64,000 bases of DNA, taken from contig CM030730.1 of the NCBI GenBank assembly GCA_018127085.1, positions 399,501 through 463,500 on the forward strand. The letters are read 5' to 3'. Each line of letters starts with the position of its first letter. The stretch's first letter is position 1. The position numbers and the translations under genes are program-made. Under the pieces are notes generated by a model. The model ran no database searches and was not told where the DNA came from. It worked only from the letters and a program-made list of their open reading frames with translations. Of the stretch, positions 7,913 to 19,564 are shown one piece after another. The stretch is from Pneumocystis sp. 'macacae' (lineage: Eukaryota > Ascomycota > Pneumocystomycetes > Pneumocystales > Pneumocystaceae).

Positions 7913-8087
7913 CAGATTTACATGTAAAGGCTTCGGAAAAAGCACATAAAAAACATAAAAATAAAAAAAAGAAAATTCAATAGATTGAAATATCAAAAAA
8001 GTTTTGTACAGATACGTTAAGTGTTCAAGACGATTAACATGTAATGAAAAATGTATAATATGTTGATATATTGGATTAAGGGATAAA
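7913..8087. other. AT-rich convergent gap
   Basis: A short gap between the LRP1 stop and the convergent otubain stop. It holds A-rich runs that look like 3'UTR/poly(A) signals and no gene. Confidence 0.5.
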
Positions 8088-8948
8088 TCACTTATCTGCT
8101 ATAAAGTCATAGTGTCCTGGTCGATAAAGTAAACTAATAGTGATCGGATTCTTATTTTCGACCGTAAATTCGTATTTTTTAGCATGGTTAGAATCACTTC
8201 TATCAATATAATAAATATGAATACAAACCTGTGTTAGTGAGATATTAGATTAGATGATAGTCATGCAAACATACACCAAGAGCTTTTGATAGTGCATTGA
8301 TCATAACATGATCGGCCTCTTTCCCGATAGATTCAATTGTATTCTCGCAAAAAGTAAAAACATCAGTTACACTAGGGACATCTAAGAACGGTGCATATTC
8401 ATAGGCGTTTTGTTTAATGTAAGCACTTGTTAAAAAGCGGAAATAAACAACCATTGCATTGCTTTTTTCTGGTGTATTCATAAGTGTGAGGAGTTCTTTT
8501 TCTTTAAGTTGAAAGTCCTGATTCTCAGAAGGTTTTAATAAACTCAGTGCTAACAATATTTCTTCATAAAAATCTTCATATGATAGTGGTTCAAAACCGC
8601 TTTTTTGAAGGAGTTCCGTAGTCTGACTAAATGCAACAATATTTTTCTCTGAATCAGCAGGTGTTTGGTGCATCCATGTCCAAAGCCATCCAAAACATAA
8701 AGCTATAAAAAATAAGTTTAAAACAGTTGTTTTAAATTGAAATTGCCTCGATAAAAACAATCGCCATCTCGTTTTAGACGATACAATGACATGTTTCCTA
8801 ATGCCTTTTCTGGTGATTAATTATCAATGATAACGGAATATACTTTGATTTTTTTATAAAAAACTTCATTTTCTTGATATTCTTTCAAAAGCTCCTGAAC
8901 GGGAATGCGATGAAGTACAAGTGGTTCTGTTTCTATTTCCGAATTCAT
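8088..8948 (-). CDS. Otubain-like deubiquitinase (peptidase C65)
   Basis: Four exons: 8844-8948, 8747-8804, 8275-8702 and 8088-8228. The protein starts MNSEIETEPLVLHRIPVQEL, then LKEYQENEVFYKKIK, and the catalytic block RDGDCFYRALCFGWLW with the D/C pair of the otubain active site. Downstream are VVYFRFLTSAYIKQNA and KEADHVMINALSKALGV, and the catalytic-His segment YRPGHYDFIADK ends the protein. All three catalytic positions (Asp, Cys, His) are visible. It should cleave ubiquitin chains. The second intron (8703-8746) starts with GC, not GT, and no GT is available at that junction. The first intron ends AAAAG at 8805. It encodes about 243 residues, close to human OTUB1 (271). Confidence 0.85.
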
Positions 8949-9173
8949 TGTTGGATTTAGTGCTATGACTTATTCATTAAATAATTCTTGAATATATTTT
9001 ACGGTTCGATGCCATTTTATAAATGGGGTCCGGGCTACAAATAATGAGATAAATATTTGTTGTCTATAAAAAAACACCTTTCTAATGTTTAGAAATATAT
9101 CTTTTAGTTTAGGTTGATCTATGAAAAATTGTATTTGAAATAAATAGTTTTTACTGCATGTTTCTTTCTAAAA

Positions 9174-10749
9174 ATGGATGATTTTATAATAAAAGATGAT
9201 TTGGACTTTGATTTTGAAGACGATAAATTTAGAATCAATGTGGAAAATAAGTATTACCTCGCTAAAGGTATGTGTTGATGTTCAAAAGATATATTTTTTG
9301 ATTTGTACAGAGATGAAACAAGATGATCCCTTTAGTGCAATAAAGGAATTTAAACAAGTTATCCTTTTAGAAACTACGAAGGGAAATTGGTAAGTTTTTT
9401 TATACCCTAGATTATAAATTTTATGGTTTTTAAGGGGGTTCCGTTCTTTGAAACAAATTATGAAGTTATTATTCCACTTGGGCTATAAACATGATGTAAA
9501 AATATATGAATTGTTGTCTATTATGGCTAATTAAGTTATTTCAGGTGATTATATATTATAAGGAGCTTTTGACATACGTGAAATCATCAGTGACAAAGAA
9601 TTATAGTGAAAAATCAATTCATAATATTCTTGATTATATTTCTTTGGATAATGATGTAAAATTTATGGAAGAAATTTATTCTATAACTTTGGATTCTCTT
9701 GAAGAAATAAAAAATGAGCGTCTTTTATTAAAAACGAATTTGAAACTTGCAAAATTATGTTTAGATAAAAAAGAATATATACGTTTGAATAGAGTCCTTT
9801 CTAAAAAAGTGAAATAGATATTTATCTTACTTTATGTTAGATTTTAAGTAAACTATATAGTATTTGTGAGGATTATGATGGGTTAGTGGATCAATTAAAA
9901 GAAGCATATCTTCTTGAACTCTATTCTTTAGAAATGCAAATGTATTATGAAACAAAAAATAACAAAAGACTTAAGGTTAGTTATTGTTGATTGTTTATAT
10001 TTTTTTATTATTATTAGGATTTATATAATAAGGCTTTAAAAATAAAATCTGCAAATATACATCCGTATATTATGGGTGTTATTAAAGAATGTGCTGGGAA
10101 AATGTATATGGATGAAAGTATTTAGATTTTTAGTTTTGAAGTTCTTAGTTAATGTGTTTTAGAACGATGGGAAGAAGCTTTGACTGATTTTTTTGAGTCA
10201 TTCAAAAATTATGAAGAAGTAGGTTCTCCTAATAAAATTCGTGTATTAAAATATTCGATATTGGCAAATATGTTAAATGGATCTAGTACTGATATGTTTT
10301 ATTCAAAAGAGATGAATTCTTATAAAAATGATCCACAATTTTTGGCAATGATAAATTTAGAGGATGCTTACCAGGAAAGAGATATTCGAAAAATCGAGTC
10401 TATCCTTAAAGAATATCATAATGAAATTATGGAAGATGCCTTTATTCGAGTATATATTGATGATATTTTGTGGAATATTCGCTCCCAGATTCTTGTACGT
10501 TTGATATCATCATATACTCAAATCAGTATTTCATTTATCGAGAAAGAATTGAATATTACTTCAATTGATGTGGAAGCACTGTTAATTAATTTAATTTTGG
10601 ATGAGCACATTCAGGGGAAAATTGATCAAGTTAATCAAATATTAACTTTAAAGACGAAGGAACAGCTAGAAGAAAAAGACATTACGATTCTCGCCTTAGC
10701 TGAAAGTGTCAACAAGTTATGGAGACTTTGTTTAAATCGTCAGTATTAG
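9174..10749 (+). CDS. CSN2: CSN2, COP9 signalosome subunit 2 (PCI domain)
   Basis: At least seven exons with 42-49 bp introns. The N-terminus is acidic ([17 protein letters not shown]) and runs into [20 protein letters not shown], as in Csn2. Then come [80 protein letters not shown], and the PCI winged helix ending [14 protein letters not shown]. Human CSN2 aligns without gaps across the exon joins, which fixed them: introns at 9496-9544, 9794-9840 and 9976-10017, among others. The COP9 signalosome removes NEDD8 from cullins. Finding it intact suggests a working neddylation cycle. The gene is noticeably AT-rich while its neighbour RHO3 is not. Confidence 0.88.
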
Positions 10750-10956
10750 AAACAGGAGTATTATTAATGAGCTGTAGAACATTCAAATAGTTAAATAAAA
10801 TTAAGATATAGCTTAAATAGAAATAGAGAGCAAAAATGTGATTGCATGCTTAAATACATATGCTAGACAAAAATACAGAAAAATTTTTAGACAAGATGTG
10901 TTAATTAAACATGTTGGTGAGGTTAAAATGATGGGTATCGGCAGTTTGTCGAATAA

Positions 10957-12259
10957 TCACATGAGGAGACAGCTTTTCTGACGGAAAGAACGATCGTCAA
11001 CTGGGGTGCCTTTGGGTTTAGCAGCAATCGCAACGCGGGCAGCTTCTGTAAATGCCTCATTGACGCCTAAACAAATGTTAGATCGTATGCGACTATAGTT
11101 GAATATCGCGAAAACATGCCTCGGTTGTGTTTTGCGCTACATTCTGATAATATTAGCAATAATTACGTAAAGGAGTATAATAAAAAGAAAATACATACCC
11201 AAATAGCGAACGGCACGAATGAATTTAGCAACAGAAAGACCTTCTTCATATTGAATATAGCGATGTTGACCGTTCATGCTGCAATTATTATACGGTGTAA
11301 TTTCATCCTCAAGTTCCCGCAAATCACATTTAAGTGCAACAAGAACAAGTTTAACACCTTCACAATGGCTTGCAATCTCGCCCACCCATTTGGATTGCAC
11401 ATTTTCAAGCGATCCACGTGAATCAACTGAAAAACATATCATAATAACATGTGTATCGGCATATGATAATGATCGCAGACGATCAAACTCTTCCTGACCC
11501 GCTGTATCCCATAGACTTAACTCTATTTGCTGACCATCGATAAATACATCATGCACATAATTTTCAAAACTGTACATATTAGTAAAATATAAAAGGAATC
11601 TTAGTGTCTAAAAGAAGTTTTGAAAGAATTTTGGGGGATCCAAAAAGATATGTATTTGCTTTCGGAATACTTTTTTAAGATTTTAGGAGTTTTTTTGGTT
11701 TTTTAATACATTTTTTACTTTATTAAAATATTTATCAGTTCACTAAAATATCCCTATTAGTTTTCCAAAAATGCTTGAAACTCCTTATAATTTTTTCAAA
11801 GATGCTTCTTTAAAAGACTATTTTAGTAAACGTACACTGTTGGTTCATAAATTTGAGGGAAATATCCGCCTGTGTTTTTATTAATTCTACATGGATCCGT
11901 ATGTTGCCTAACATACGTGTAAAGACGTTTAGCAGCGACGTTTTTCCGCATGCTATACATTATTAGCTATTTCAAATGTAGTTACTTTGCGTTGCAGTCA
12001 GTATAAAGTCATTTAATGTATCTGCTTCAACCCCCCATTTTGCCTTCAAATATCTCGTAAATGTACATTACATATGCACTATATGTACATCATATGTACA
12101 GCGTATGCGCTTCTCTTGTTTTATATGCATTTAACTCCACTAAACTTTTTGGCTTTACGCACTGATCCTGCAATATCGCAAATACACATATAACCCACCT
12201 CCGTCACCCAAAATAACAATTTTCCGATGAAGTGCTCGCTGCGATGACCAACAAACCAT
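10957..12259 (-). CDS. RHO3: RHO3, Rho-family small GTPase
   Basis: Six exons (12199-12259, 11917-11952, 11836-11869, 11199-11569, 11120-11143, 10957-11066) total 212 codons including the stop, with the frame kept at every join. They give [20 protein letters not shown] (P-loop), [19 protein letters not shown] (effector loop), [58 protein letters not shown], and a CLLM prenylation box. [19 protein letters not shown] and YEEGLSVAK mark it as Rho3 rather than Rho1/2/4. Rho3 controls polarised exocytosis at the plasma membrane and plausibly acts with SEC2. Two introns are unusually long here (246 and 266 bp). The fifth exon is 24 nt and the last intron is GC-AG. Its codons are more GC-rich than the flanking genes. 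Confidence 0.9.
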
Positions 12260-12528
12260 GCGCTCGATTCTAATGTATATTGTATACACGTTGTATGCGT
12301 GTGGTTAGCACACCCGTCGCAAAACCTCGTTAACGGAGCCTTCCGAGATCTGAGGCTGGTGTTCACGTAACGCGTAATGTATATGAAAGCACGTGATTCC
12401 CGCGTGACCCACTAGAAAAATACAGAAAATATGGAGAAAAATGCCTGAAATATTCCAAAATAATAGATAGAAATAGCACTGATTGAGTTTCTTGAGGTAA
12501 AGATTGAATAATTAGACAGATTAAATGT

Positions 12529-13810
12529 TTAATAATCTGATACATTTTGTGGGGTTCGTCGTATACGATCAGCTAAATCAATAGAAGCACCATATGCTTT
12601 GCGTGCAACTTCTCTGAGATAGGTGCTTTTGTTGTCGCCCCACTTTTGATTCATCATTCTTTCCTCGTTTTCTCTTCTTTCGTCTTCAGCTTCTTGTTTG
12701 GAAAGTTTTTGTAGACGTTTTTCTCGTTCTTGATCTAACGTTTCTGCATTTTTCATCATAGCAGCAAGTTTTTCGGCCTTTTTTTTCTCATCGTCTTGAT
12801 TAGATTTTTCGTTGACGGCTCCATTTGCTGTATTTCTAGATGCTGAATGAACCAGAGAACGATGATAAACAGGTCCTTCATAATGACGTTTTGTAGATAG
12901 AGATCCTCGTACAGAATTATATTCTCTATCTGGAGATCTGTATGCTAAGCGAGAGGCAGATGGAGATCTTGAATGGTGGCGATAATGAATTCTGGATGAT
13001 GATCTGCTTGAATATTGATGCAAATAACGGTCTCTTGACCGATCGCGGTGGCTATGTCTTTCTGGAGAATGGCGTGAATTGCGTGAGTGCGTGTGTCGGT
13101 GTAAGTAATCTTTATATTGTTTGGTTTTTCCATTTTGTGCTTCTATAAGTTGACGCAATTTAATTGGATTGTTTCGAATTGCCTCATATTGTGCTTGTTC
13201 TTGCTTTTTAATTGCAAACAAAGGATCTTCTCTAACTTTATTTTGAATATCTCTCACTGTATTTGCATTTTGTGAAGCAATAAATGGTTGTTTTCCATTT
13301 TCAAGCTTGAATATTAAATTAAATACATAAGAAACCATCAATATTACCTTTGAAGTGTCTTCTTTAAGAATATCGTCTATTCTTTTTCTACCTAACAAAT
13401 ATGCTTCCATTTCTTCAGTTGTTCTTAAATCGCTTGAAAGATGAGGTGCAGCATACATCCAATCTAGACGTTCTACTCGTTTTCTAGCTCTAATTAGAAT
13501 ATAAAGGAATACTTATAACTTCCTACTTTCCACCTGATGCTTCTTGTAATTTTTGTAGCTCTTGGAGTTGTCTTTCTTCTTCGATCTCTTTTTTTATTTG
13601 TTCAATTCTTTTTCTTTCTTCTAATGCTTTTTTTTCTTCCATCCATACCTTTTCTTGATTACGAATCCTAAAAACTAATTAAAGAATATATTTTTATATT
13701 TTAAACAAGCATACAAGAGAGGATGCCATGATTCTGCAGTAAATGATAAGTATTTATTTAAATAGTAAGATAAAAAACATACTTTTCATATTCAGATCTC
13801 CACCACCCAT
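12529..13810 (-). CDS. CWC25: CWC25/Cwf25, spliceosome step-1 factor
   Basis: The start ATG at 13808-13810 encodes [20 protein letters not shown], the invariant Cwc25 N-terminus that inserts near the branch helix. It is assembled across two small introns (GTATGT and GTATGC donors). [40 protein letters not shown] and [15 protein letters not shown] follow, then, after another intron, [20 protein letters not shown] and [13 protein letters not shown]. The C-terminal half is an RS/RH-rich region (about residues 190-290) ending in a charged coiled coil. Cwc25 joins the spliceosome after Prp2 action to allow the first transesterification. Its retention fits the intron-dense genome. At least four introns of about 40-50 bp. 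Confidence 0.9.
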
Positions 13811-14813
13811 TTTGAATTACAAAATAAACGTATAATAAATGCTTTCCTGTTTTTTTATAGAAAAATTATTTAAAAAATAAAAAATAAATTGATAAACCAA
13901 ATCAACGCTTTATTATATTGAATTTATTATAATTTGATTAGGAAAAAAGACTATAATGAAATTAGATTAAAAGAAATATAAATATATTATTACTGTTTCT
14001 GATAATCTAATTATATCTCTTCCAATAAAATTTAATTTTATAATTTATCACTACTTTATGTGGGGATATTACGAAGTTAAGTATTTTCGAATATTAATAA
14101 AAAAAATATCTTATAAATCAAAGTATTGGTTTTCTTACTATTTATTACTTTTTTAATGAAAAGAATATTCATGTTTTTTTATTTTCAATAAACATTTATT
14201 AATATTAAGTTTTCATTTTTTCAAATAATTTTTAAACAAAAATTATGATTGAATATTTTCTAGTATTATTAGGCAATAATAATTTTTAGAATACTATAAA
14301 ATAGGCTAAAAATAATATTTTTGAAGTTTTTATACTTAGCATGAAAAAATTATTTTAAAAATAATTCATCGTAAGCATTAGAATACGTTTTTTTTTATAT
14401 ATGAAAAAAATAATAGAATAATATGAAAATAAATCTTAGGTTTTCAAAGTTAAAATTTATGAAGATAAAAACACTTTTATGGCTTTAGCAATTAGTTTAT
14501 AGGTTATCTATATTTAATATGTATGATTTACAGGATTTATCTTTATATAATACAAACAATTTAAAAAATTTTCTTAGATAATAGGTTATTAAATTTTGAT
14601 TTTTTGTATTTTAATAAAATAATTTGTAATCCGATCTCTTTTAAAGATAAAAATGATAATTTTTCTTTAATTGTTATTTTGAAGATATAAAATGGTCTTT
14701 TATTGATTATTTGTGTTCTAAAGTTATTTTTGTTGAATTATATAAGTTTTTGTTTTTTTATTAGATTTTTTAATAATTTTTAGTTTTATACTAAGTTTTA
14801 TATAAAAATAAAT
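13811..14813. other. AT-rich divergent gap, no gene seen
   Basis: A gap of about 1 kb between divergent CWC25 and SSZ1. It is extremely AT-rich with homopolymer runs and many stops in all frames. No tRNA, snRNA or protein can be supported. It must hold both promoters. Confidence 0.6.
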
Positions 14814-16573
14814 ATGCAGCCATGCCATAAAGAACCCAGTTCGACTATCATTGGAATTCGAATGGGTAATGCAAATAGTTCTATTTCTTATACAAATGAG
14901 GTTTGATATTTTTTTAAAATCCGTTAAAATATAAATTTAATAAATATTTAGAATGGAAAAGTTGTTATTATTACAAATGAAGAAGGGGAACGTCAAATCC
15001 CATGTGCTCTTTCATATCTGGATGGAGAGGAATATCATGGTTCTCAGGCAAAAGCACAACTTATAAGAAATTCAAGAAATACAATTATTTATTTTAAAAA
15101 TTTTTTTGGAAAAAAGTGAGTTTTAGAAATTAAAAAAAAAGCACATGATTAATTATTAGAATTGAATGTATTGATTTGTATACTTTGGGATATTCAGCAG
15201 AACCTAGTATTTCAAATGGTGAAATAGTCTATACAATCATGTCTGCTTCTGGAGATGAATATGAAAAACAAATAATTACTTTGAATGAAGTTATGATTTC
15301 TCATTTAAAATATTTAAAGAAATGTGCAGTGGAATATATAGGAAAAGATGTTACCGGTTCAGTTTTTACTGTTCCTGCTGATTTTTCTCTTTTACAAATA
15401 GAGCTTTTAAAAAAATGTGCAGAAAAAGCTGATTTAAATGTTCTTCAAGTTATAAAAGAGCCTATTGCAGAGATTTTGGCATATTCAGATGGTATTGACT
15501 CTTCAATTACAACTGATAAAATATTTGCTGTTGTAGATTTTGGGGAAACAACAAGTAGTGCTACTGTTGTCGTATGTAGAAATAATCTATATACGATTTT
15601 AGCAACGGAAACTGATCATAATTTGGGAGGAAGATTTCTAGATGATTGTCTTATTGAACATTTTGTAAAAGAATTTCAGAAAAAATATAATTTGGATCCT
15701 AAACAAGATTTAAAAGCTATTGCCAAATTAAGAGTTGAATGTGAAACAGCTAAAAAAAGCTTAAGTTCTAGTAATGTCTCTGTAATTAGTGTCGAATGCA
15801 TGTTTAATGGATATGATTTTTATTCTACTATAAACAGAGTGCGTTTTGAAATGTTAGGAAGACATATTTTTAATAAAATGCTCGCGCTTGTGAAAAGTGT
15901 TCTCAGAAAAGCTCAAGTTGAGGGTTTTGATATAGATGAAGTAATTCTTGCTGGAGGTTCTTCTCATATACCTAAAATTTTAGAGATATTTAGGTATATT
16001 TTTCCAGAAAAAACTCTAATTCGTGCACAATCTTTACAAACTTCTATGTTTAGTCCTTCAGACATTGAATGTTATGGTGCTGCAATTCAAGCATCATTAA
16101 TATCTTCTTTTAATAAAGAAGAAGTTTTGGACTTAACAAATCCCAATATCACTTTAATACCGCATTTATTAAATCCTATCGGTGTTGTCATTCAAACTGA
16201 CGGTAAAACAACATTTATTCCTATAATTTATTCCTATACATCAGTACCTGTTCAAAGGAGCATTTTTCTTGACGGACTTTTCGATACTGGTGATTTTTGT
16301 ATCATTATTTCTCAAGGGATAGCTCGTGTCGATCAAAAAAATGTTGAAACACATGAAACACAAACTTTTGATAGCGATGACTTGCATTTGGAGGGACAAT
16401 TAAGGTTCATAGAACCATCAGAAAAAATAGCTGAATGTGTTCTTAAAAACATTCCATCTAATGCAAAAGTACAGGTTACTATTTGCATAGATCTTGAATT
16501 GAAAACTACTATTATAGTACAACTTGTTTCTCCTTTTCATGCAGAACTTGTTAAAGGTGAAATATTTATATAA
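14814..16573 (+). CDS. SSZ1: SSZ1, atypical ribosome-associated Hsp70
   Basis: Exons 14814-14900, 14952-15115 and 15160-16573. The N-terminus STIIGIRMGNANSSISYTNE, EEGERQIPCALSYLDGEEYH and RNTIIYFKNFFGKK are an Hsp70 nucleotide-binding domain with the altered phosphate loops of Ssz1. VFTVPADFSLLQIELLKKCA, VIKEPIAEILAYSDG, LGGRFLDDCLIEHFVKEF, ILAGGSSHIPKI and CYGAAIQASLI follow. The C-terminal part (residues about 390-555) is short and divergent, as in Ssz1, which lacks a normal peptide-binding cleft. Ssz1 pairs with zuotin as the ribosome-associated complex to stimulate Ssb on nascent chains. The total of about 554 residues fits the family (about 540). Confidence 0.87.
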
Positions 16574-16811
16574 CAAAAGACATTATGTAATATATATTTA
16601 TTAAAAAACGTAAATTATATTCCTTTTATATATTTTTAAATACTGTTTATGAAGTTCCAGACTTCGATTATCAACGTTAGAAATATTTTGTGCTAGCATT
16701 TTGAAACCTTTTTTATAAAAGCAGATTTTAAATAAGTTTTCTGATAGAAAATTTTCTCTAGGAATACCTTTAACGTTTTGGTTTTATTAAGATTATTTTA
16801 TAGTATTTAAA

Positions 16812-18380
16812 ATGGCACAAAATGGTGTTGCTCCTGGAACTACTCAAATGAATGGATTAAGTTCATTAAAGACACCTTTGGCACATATGGGTATGATTTT
16901 GCCTCCTTTAGATATAAGAGGTATAGTATTTTTATGTTTTTATTATTTTTTAGGTTTATTTTTGATTAGAAGTTGTGGAAAAAACAGCTAATTATGTTTT
17001 AAGAAATGGTATTATATTTGAGGAAAAAATTCGAGAAAAAGAAAAAAATAATGCTAAGTTTTGTTTTTTAAATCCAGCAGATCCATATTATAAATACTAT
17101 GAGTTTCGTCTTGAAGAGTGTAAGAAAGGAAAATTTATTTCTCCTGCAACACGGGAGGATTCATCTAAAGCTGCTCAGAATGCTTCAAAACAGATTCATG
17201 ATAAGGTTATGTTTTTGGAACCTCCAAAGTTTTATTTTTCTGCCTCTTTACCTGCTATTTCAGCTATGGATTTGTATGTTGATTAATAATTTATGTCTTA
17301 TATAAACATTTATAGGGATATATTGAAGTTAACAGCGCAGTTTGTTGCAAGAAATGGGAGGGAATTCCAGACAACTCTTTCTCAAAGAGAGAGCAGGAAT
17401 TTTCAGTTTGATTTTCTTCGTCCAAACCATTCTCTTTTTCAATATTTTACGAAACTTGTTAAGCAATATACAAAAATACTTATTCCTCCAAAAAACACCA
17501 ATAAGATATTAGAAAGAAATATTGAAAATAAGTATCAATTATTAGAGGTAATTCGGAAAAGAGTTGCATGGCAAAAGTATCAGGAAGAACAGCAAAAATT
17601 AAAACAAGAAGAGGAAGATCGTGAAAAAAGTAATATTATTCATTTTAGATCATTTAATTTCTAATTTTGTTATAGTTGAATATGCGCAAATTGATTGGCA
17701 TGATTTTGTAATTGTCGAAACAATAGAATTCACAAATGCAGATGAACAAATGGATTTACCTGCTCCAATTTCATTAAGTATTTTGCAGTCAGCAACTCTT
17801 GAACAAAAACAAATGATGACTATGTATCATGATCCTAATACATCATTATTTGATGATACACCATATAATTCTGTACAACCATATTCTACATCAACAGAAA
17901 AAACACGATTATTGCAAGAAGAGGAAGGAGTAGAAATGGACATTGAAGCAGATTCAGATGAAGAAACTACTGCGATTAGAGAAAGGAGAGAACATCAGGA
18001 AAAGGTTCGTCTTGCACAACAGCAAAGTCGAGCAGGTCTACCTATGAAGATTCGTACAAATTATGTTCCGAAAGGTTGTTTTAACACTAGTTATATTTTT
18101 TCTAATATGAATAGCTTTGAACAAATCAGAAAATATGCTTATTTGTCCTCAGTGTAATCTTCCAATTCCTTCTAATGAACTTGAAGAACATATGCGTATT
18201 GAAATGTTGGATCCTAAATGGAAAGAACAAAAGGCGAAAGCAGAATCCAAATCTGCGTCGAGTAATTTGTACCAAGAAGGGGCTGCTAGCAATCTTAAAC
18301 GCATGACTGCAAGTATGTATGATATGCAAGGAAATTCTATAAGTAAAGAAGAAATCGAAAGAAGTAAAAGACAACGTTAG
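16812..18380 (+). CDS. PRP21: SF3A1/PRP21 (S. pombe Sap114), U2 snRNP subunit with SURP domains
   Basis: Exon 1 is 16812-16920; intron 16921-16969; exon 2 16970-17273; several more exons follow. SURP1 is VEKTANYVLRNGIIFEEKIR with ADPYYKYYEFRLEE. SURP2 is LKLTAQFVARNGREFQTTLS with FDFLRPNHSLFQYFTKLVKQ. YAQIDWHDFVIVETIEF, KIRTNYVPK, then CPQCNLPIPSNELEEHMRIE and LDPKWKEQK follow. The protein ends at SKRQR without a ubiquitin-like domain, unlike the animal SF3A1. It bridges SF3A2 and SF3A3 in 17S U2 snRNP for branch-site recognition. Introns are about 42-50 bp. The region 17640-17690 contains one intron rather than the Ile-rich frame that reads through it. Confidence 0.88.
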
Positions 18381-18743
18381 ATATTCTAAATATTTTTTTT
18401 AATCATAACATATTCGTAAACGTTTATTTATGTATTTTTGATTTATTACGAATGAATTATAGTATTATATGATAAAATTATTTTAAAATTAAATCTTTTT
18501 GACCAAATAAATTCCCAACAATTGAAATCACCATGTCTATATTAGATTGAATATATAAAGGAAGTTCTGTTTTCTAAAGTAATGTTAATGCTTGATATTA
18601 AATTTTTAATTTGATCAAACTGATTTTCTAAGAATTAAACACTTTTTACATAGCTCTCTTAAAATACTAAGTTCGTCTGATGTCATTACCATATCTATTT
18701 TTACAAGAAGAAAAAATATCCATATCATCTACAGAAATTTAAA
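18381..18743. other. AT-rich convergent gap
   Basis: About 360 bp between the convergent SF3A1 and GEMIN2 stops. It is AT-rich with stops in every frame. No gene is seen. Confidence 0.5.
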
Positions 18744-19379
18744 TTATTTAATACTAAAAATATCATATAACGTTACTTGTTGTTGTGGACTGTTGTATGA
18801 AAGCCATCCTGTATTCCACTTCAACAAATTCAAAACTGTATATTGATCAATAGAACATAGCATCGTCAAGGTAGGAACTTGTAATGTTTCAAAAAGTAAT
18901 TTATGCCATTCGATTTTATTTTTAGGTAATGAAAATAAAGTAGATGCAACCTTCAAAGAGTTGAATGATGTGCGTAATGCTATAAATTTTTTCAAAAACT
19001 TTTCTTGCCAAATAAGTGAATATGGTTTAGTTATATTCATAGTGATTTTTTTTTCTAGTTTCATCTCCTCTGCTATTGTTTTATTTACTATTTGTATTGA
19101 TTTTGTTAAAACTGATTGTGGTAAATGTGCAATCATAATTCCTGGTCTTTGTCTTGCTTCTATACGCACTTGCTTTAAATAAGAAACACCATCAAAGGGG
19201 GGATCATTGTCGTTTTCTGAAGAGTTGTCTAAGTCGATCATCTCTGGAAAAACCCCTCGCTGATTAGTCTCCATATCAATTGGTCCCGATGTGATATTTT
19301 TCTGTTCATTCGAGGCATAAAATTTCCGTTTTTTCTGAATAAGTAAATTTTCATATGAAAATTCAGATGTTTCTTTCAT
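18744..19379 (-). CDS. GEMIN2: GEMIN2/Brr1-family SMN-complex protein
   Basis: A single exon of 211 residues. The most telling segment is DPPFDGVSYLKQVRIEARQRPGIMIA (residues 59-84; compare the Gemin2 pattern PxxYLRxVxxEAxxxPxVVxA). The acidic N-terminal part (MIDLDNSSENDND) is the usual Sm-fold-binding linker. The middle has SLIWQEKFLKKFIALRTSFN, the WQ..F...F...R pattern of the family, then a helical C-terminus ending LLKWNTGWLSYN. Gemin2 holds Sm proteins D1/D2/E/F/G before snRNA loading. It is slightly shorter than animal Gemin2 (about 280). Start: the only upstream ATG in frame with the conserved part. Confidence 0.78.
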   Translation of the reverse strand: MKETSEFSYENLLIQKKRKFYASNEQKNITSGPIDMETNQRGVFPEMIDLDNSSENDNDPPFDGVSYLKQVRIEARQRPGIMIAHLPQSVLTKSIQIVNKTIAEEMKLEKKITMNITKPYSLIWQEKFLKKFIALRTSFNSLKVASTLFSLPKNKIEWHKLLFETLQVPTLTMLCSIDQYTVLNLLKWNTGWLSYNSPQQQVTLYDIFSIK

Positions 19380-19564
19380 TTGATATTCTAAGAATACTTA
19401 AAAGCACTCAAAAAAATTATATTTTTACTTTTTACATTTTTTTGATGTTCCATTCGTCTACGATAAATCATGTATAATATTTAAATAATTGTTCATTACT
19501 TATTAAATTTTATTATTATTTGTAACAAAACTTAAGAAATATTAACGTTTATAAAAGAAGAAAA

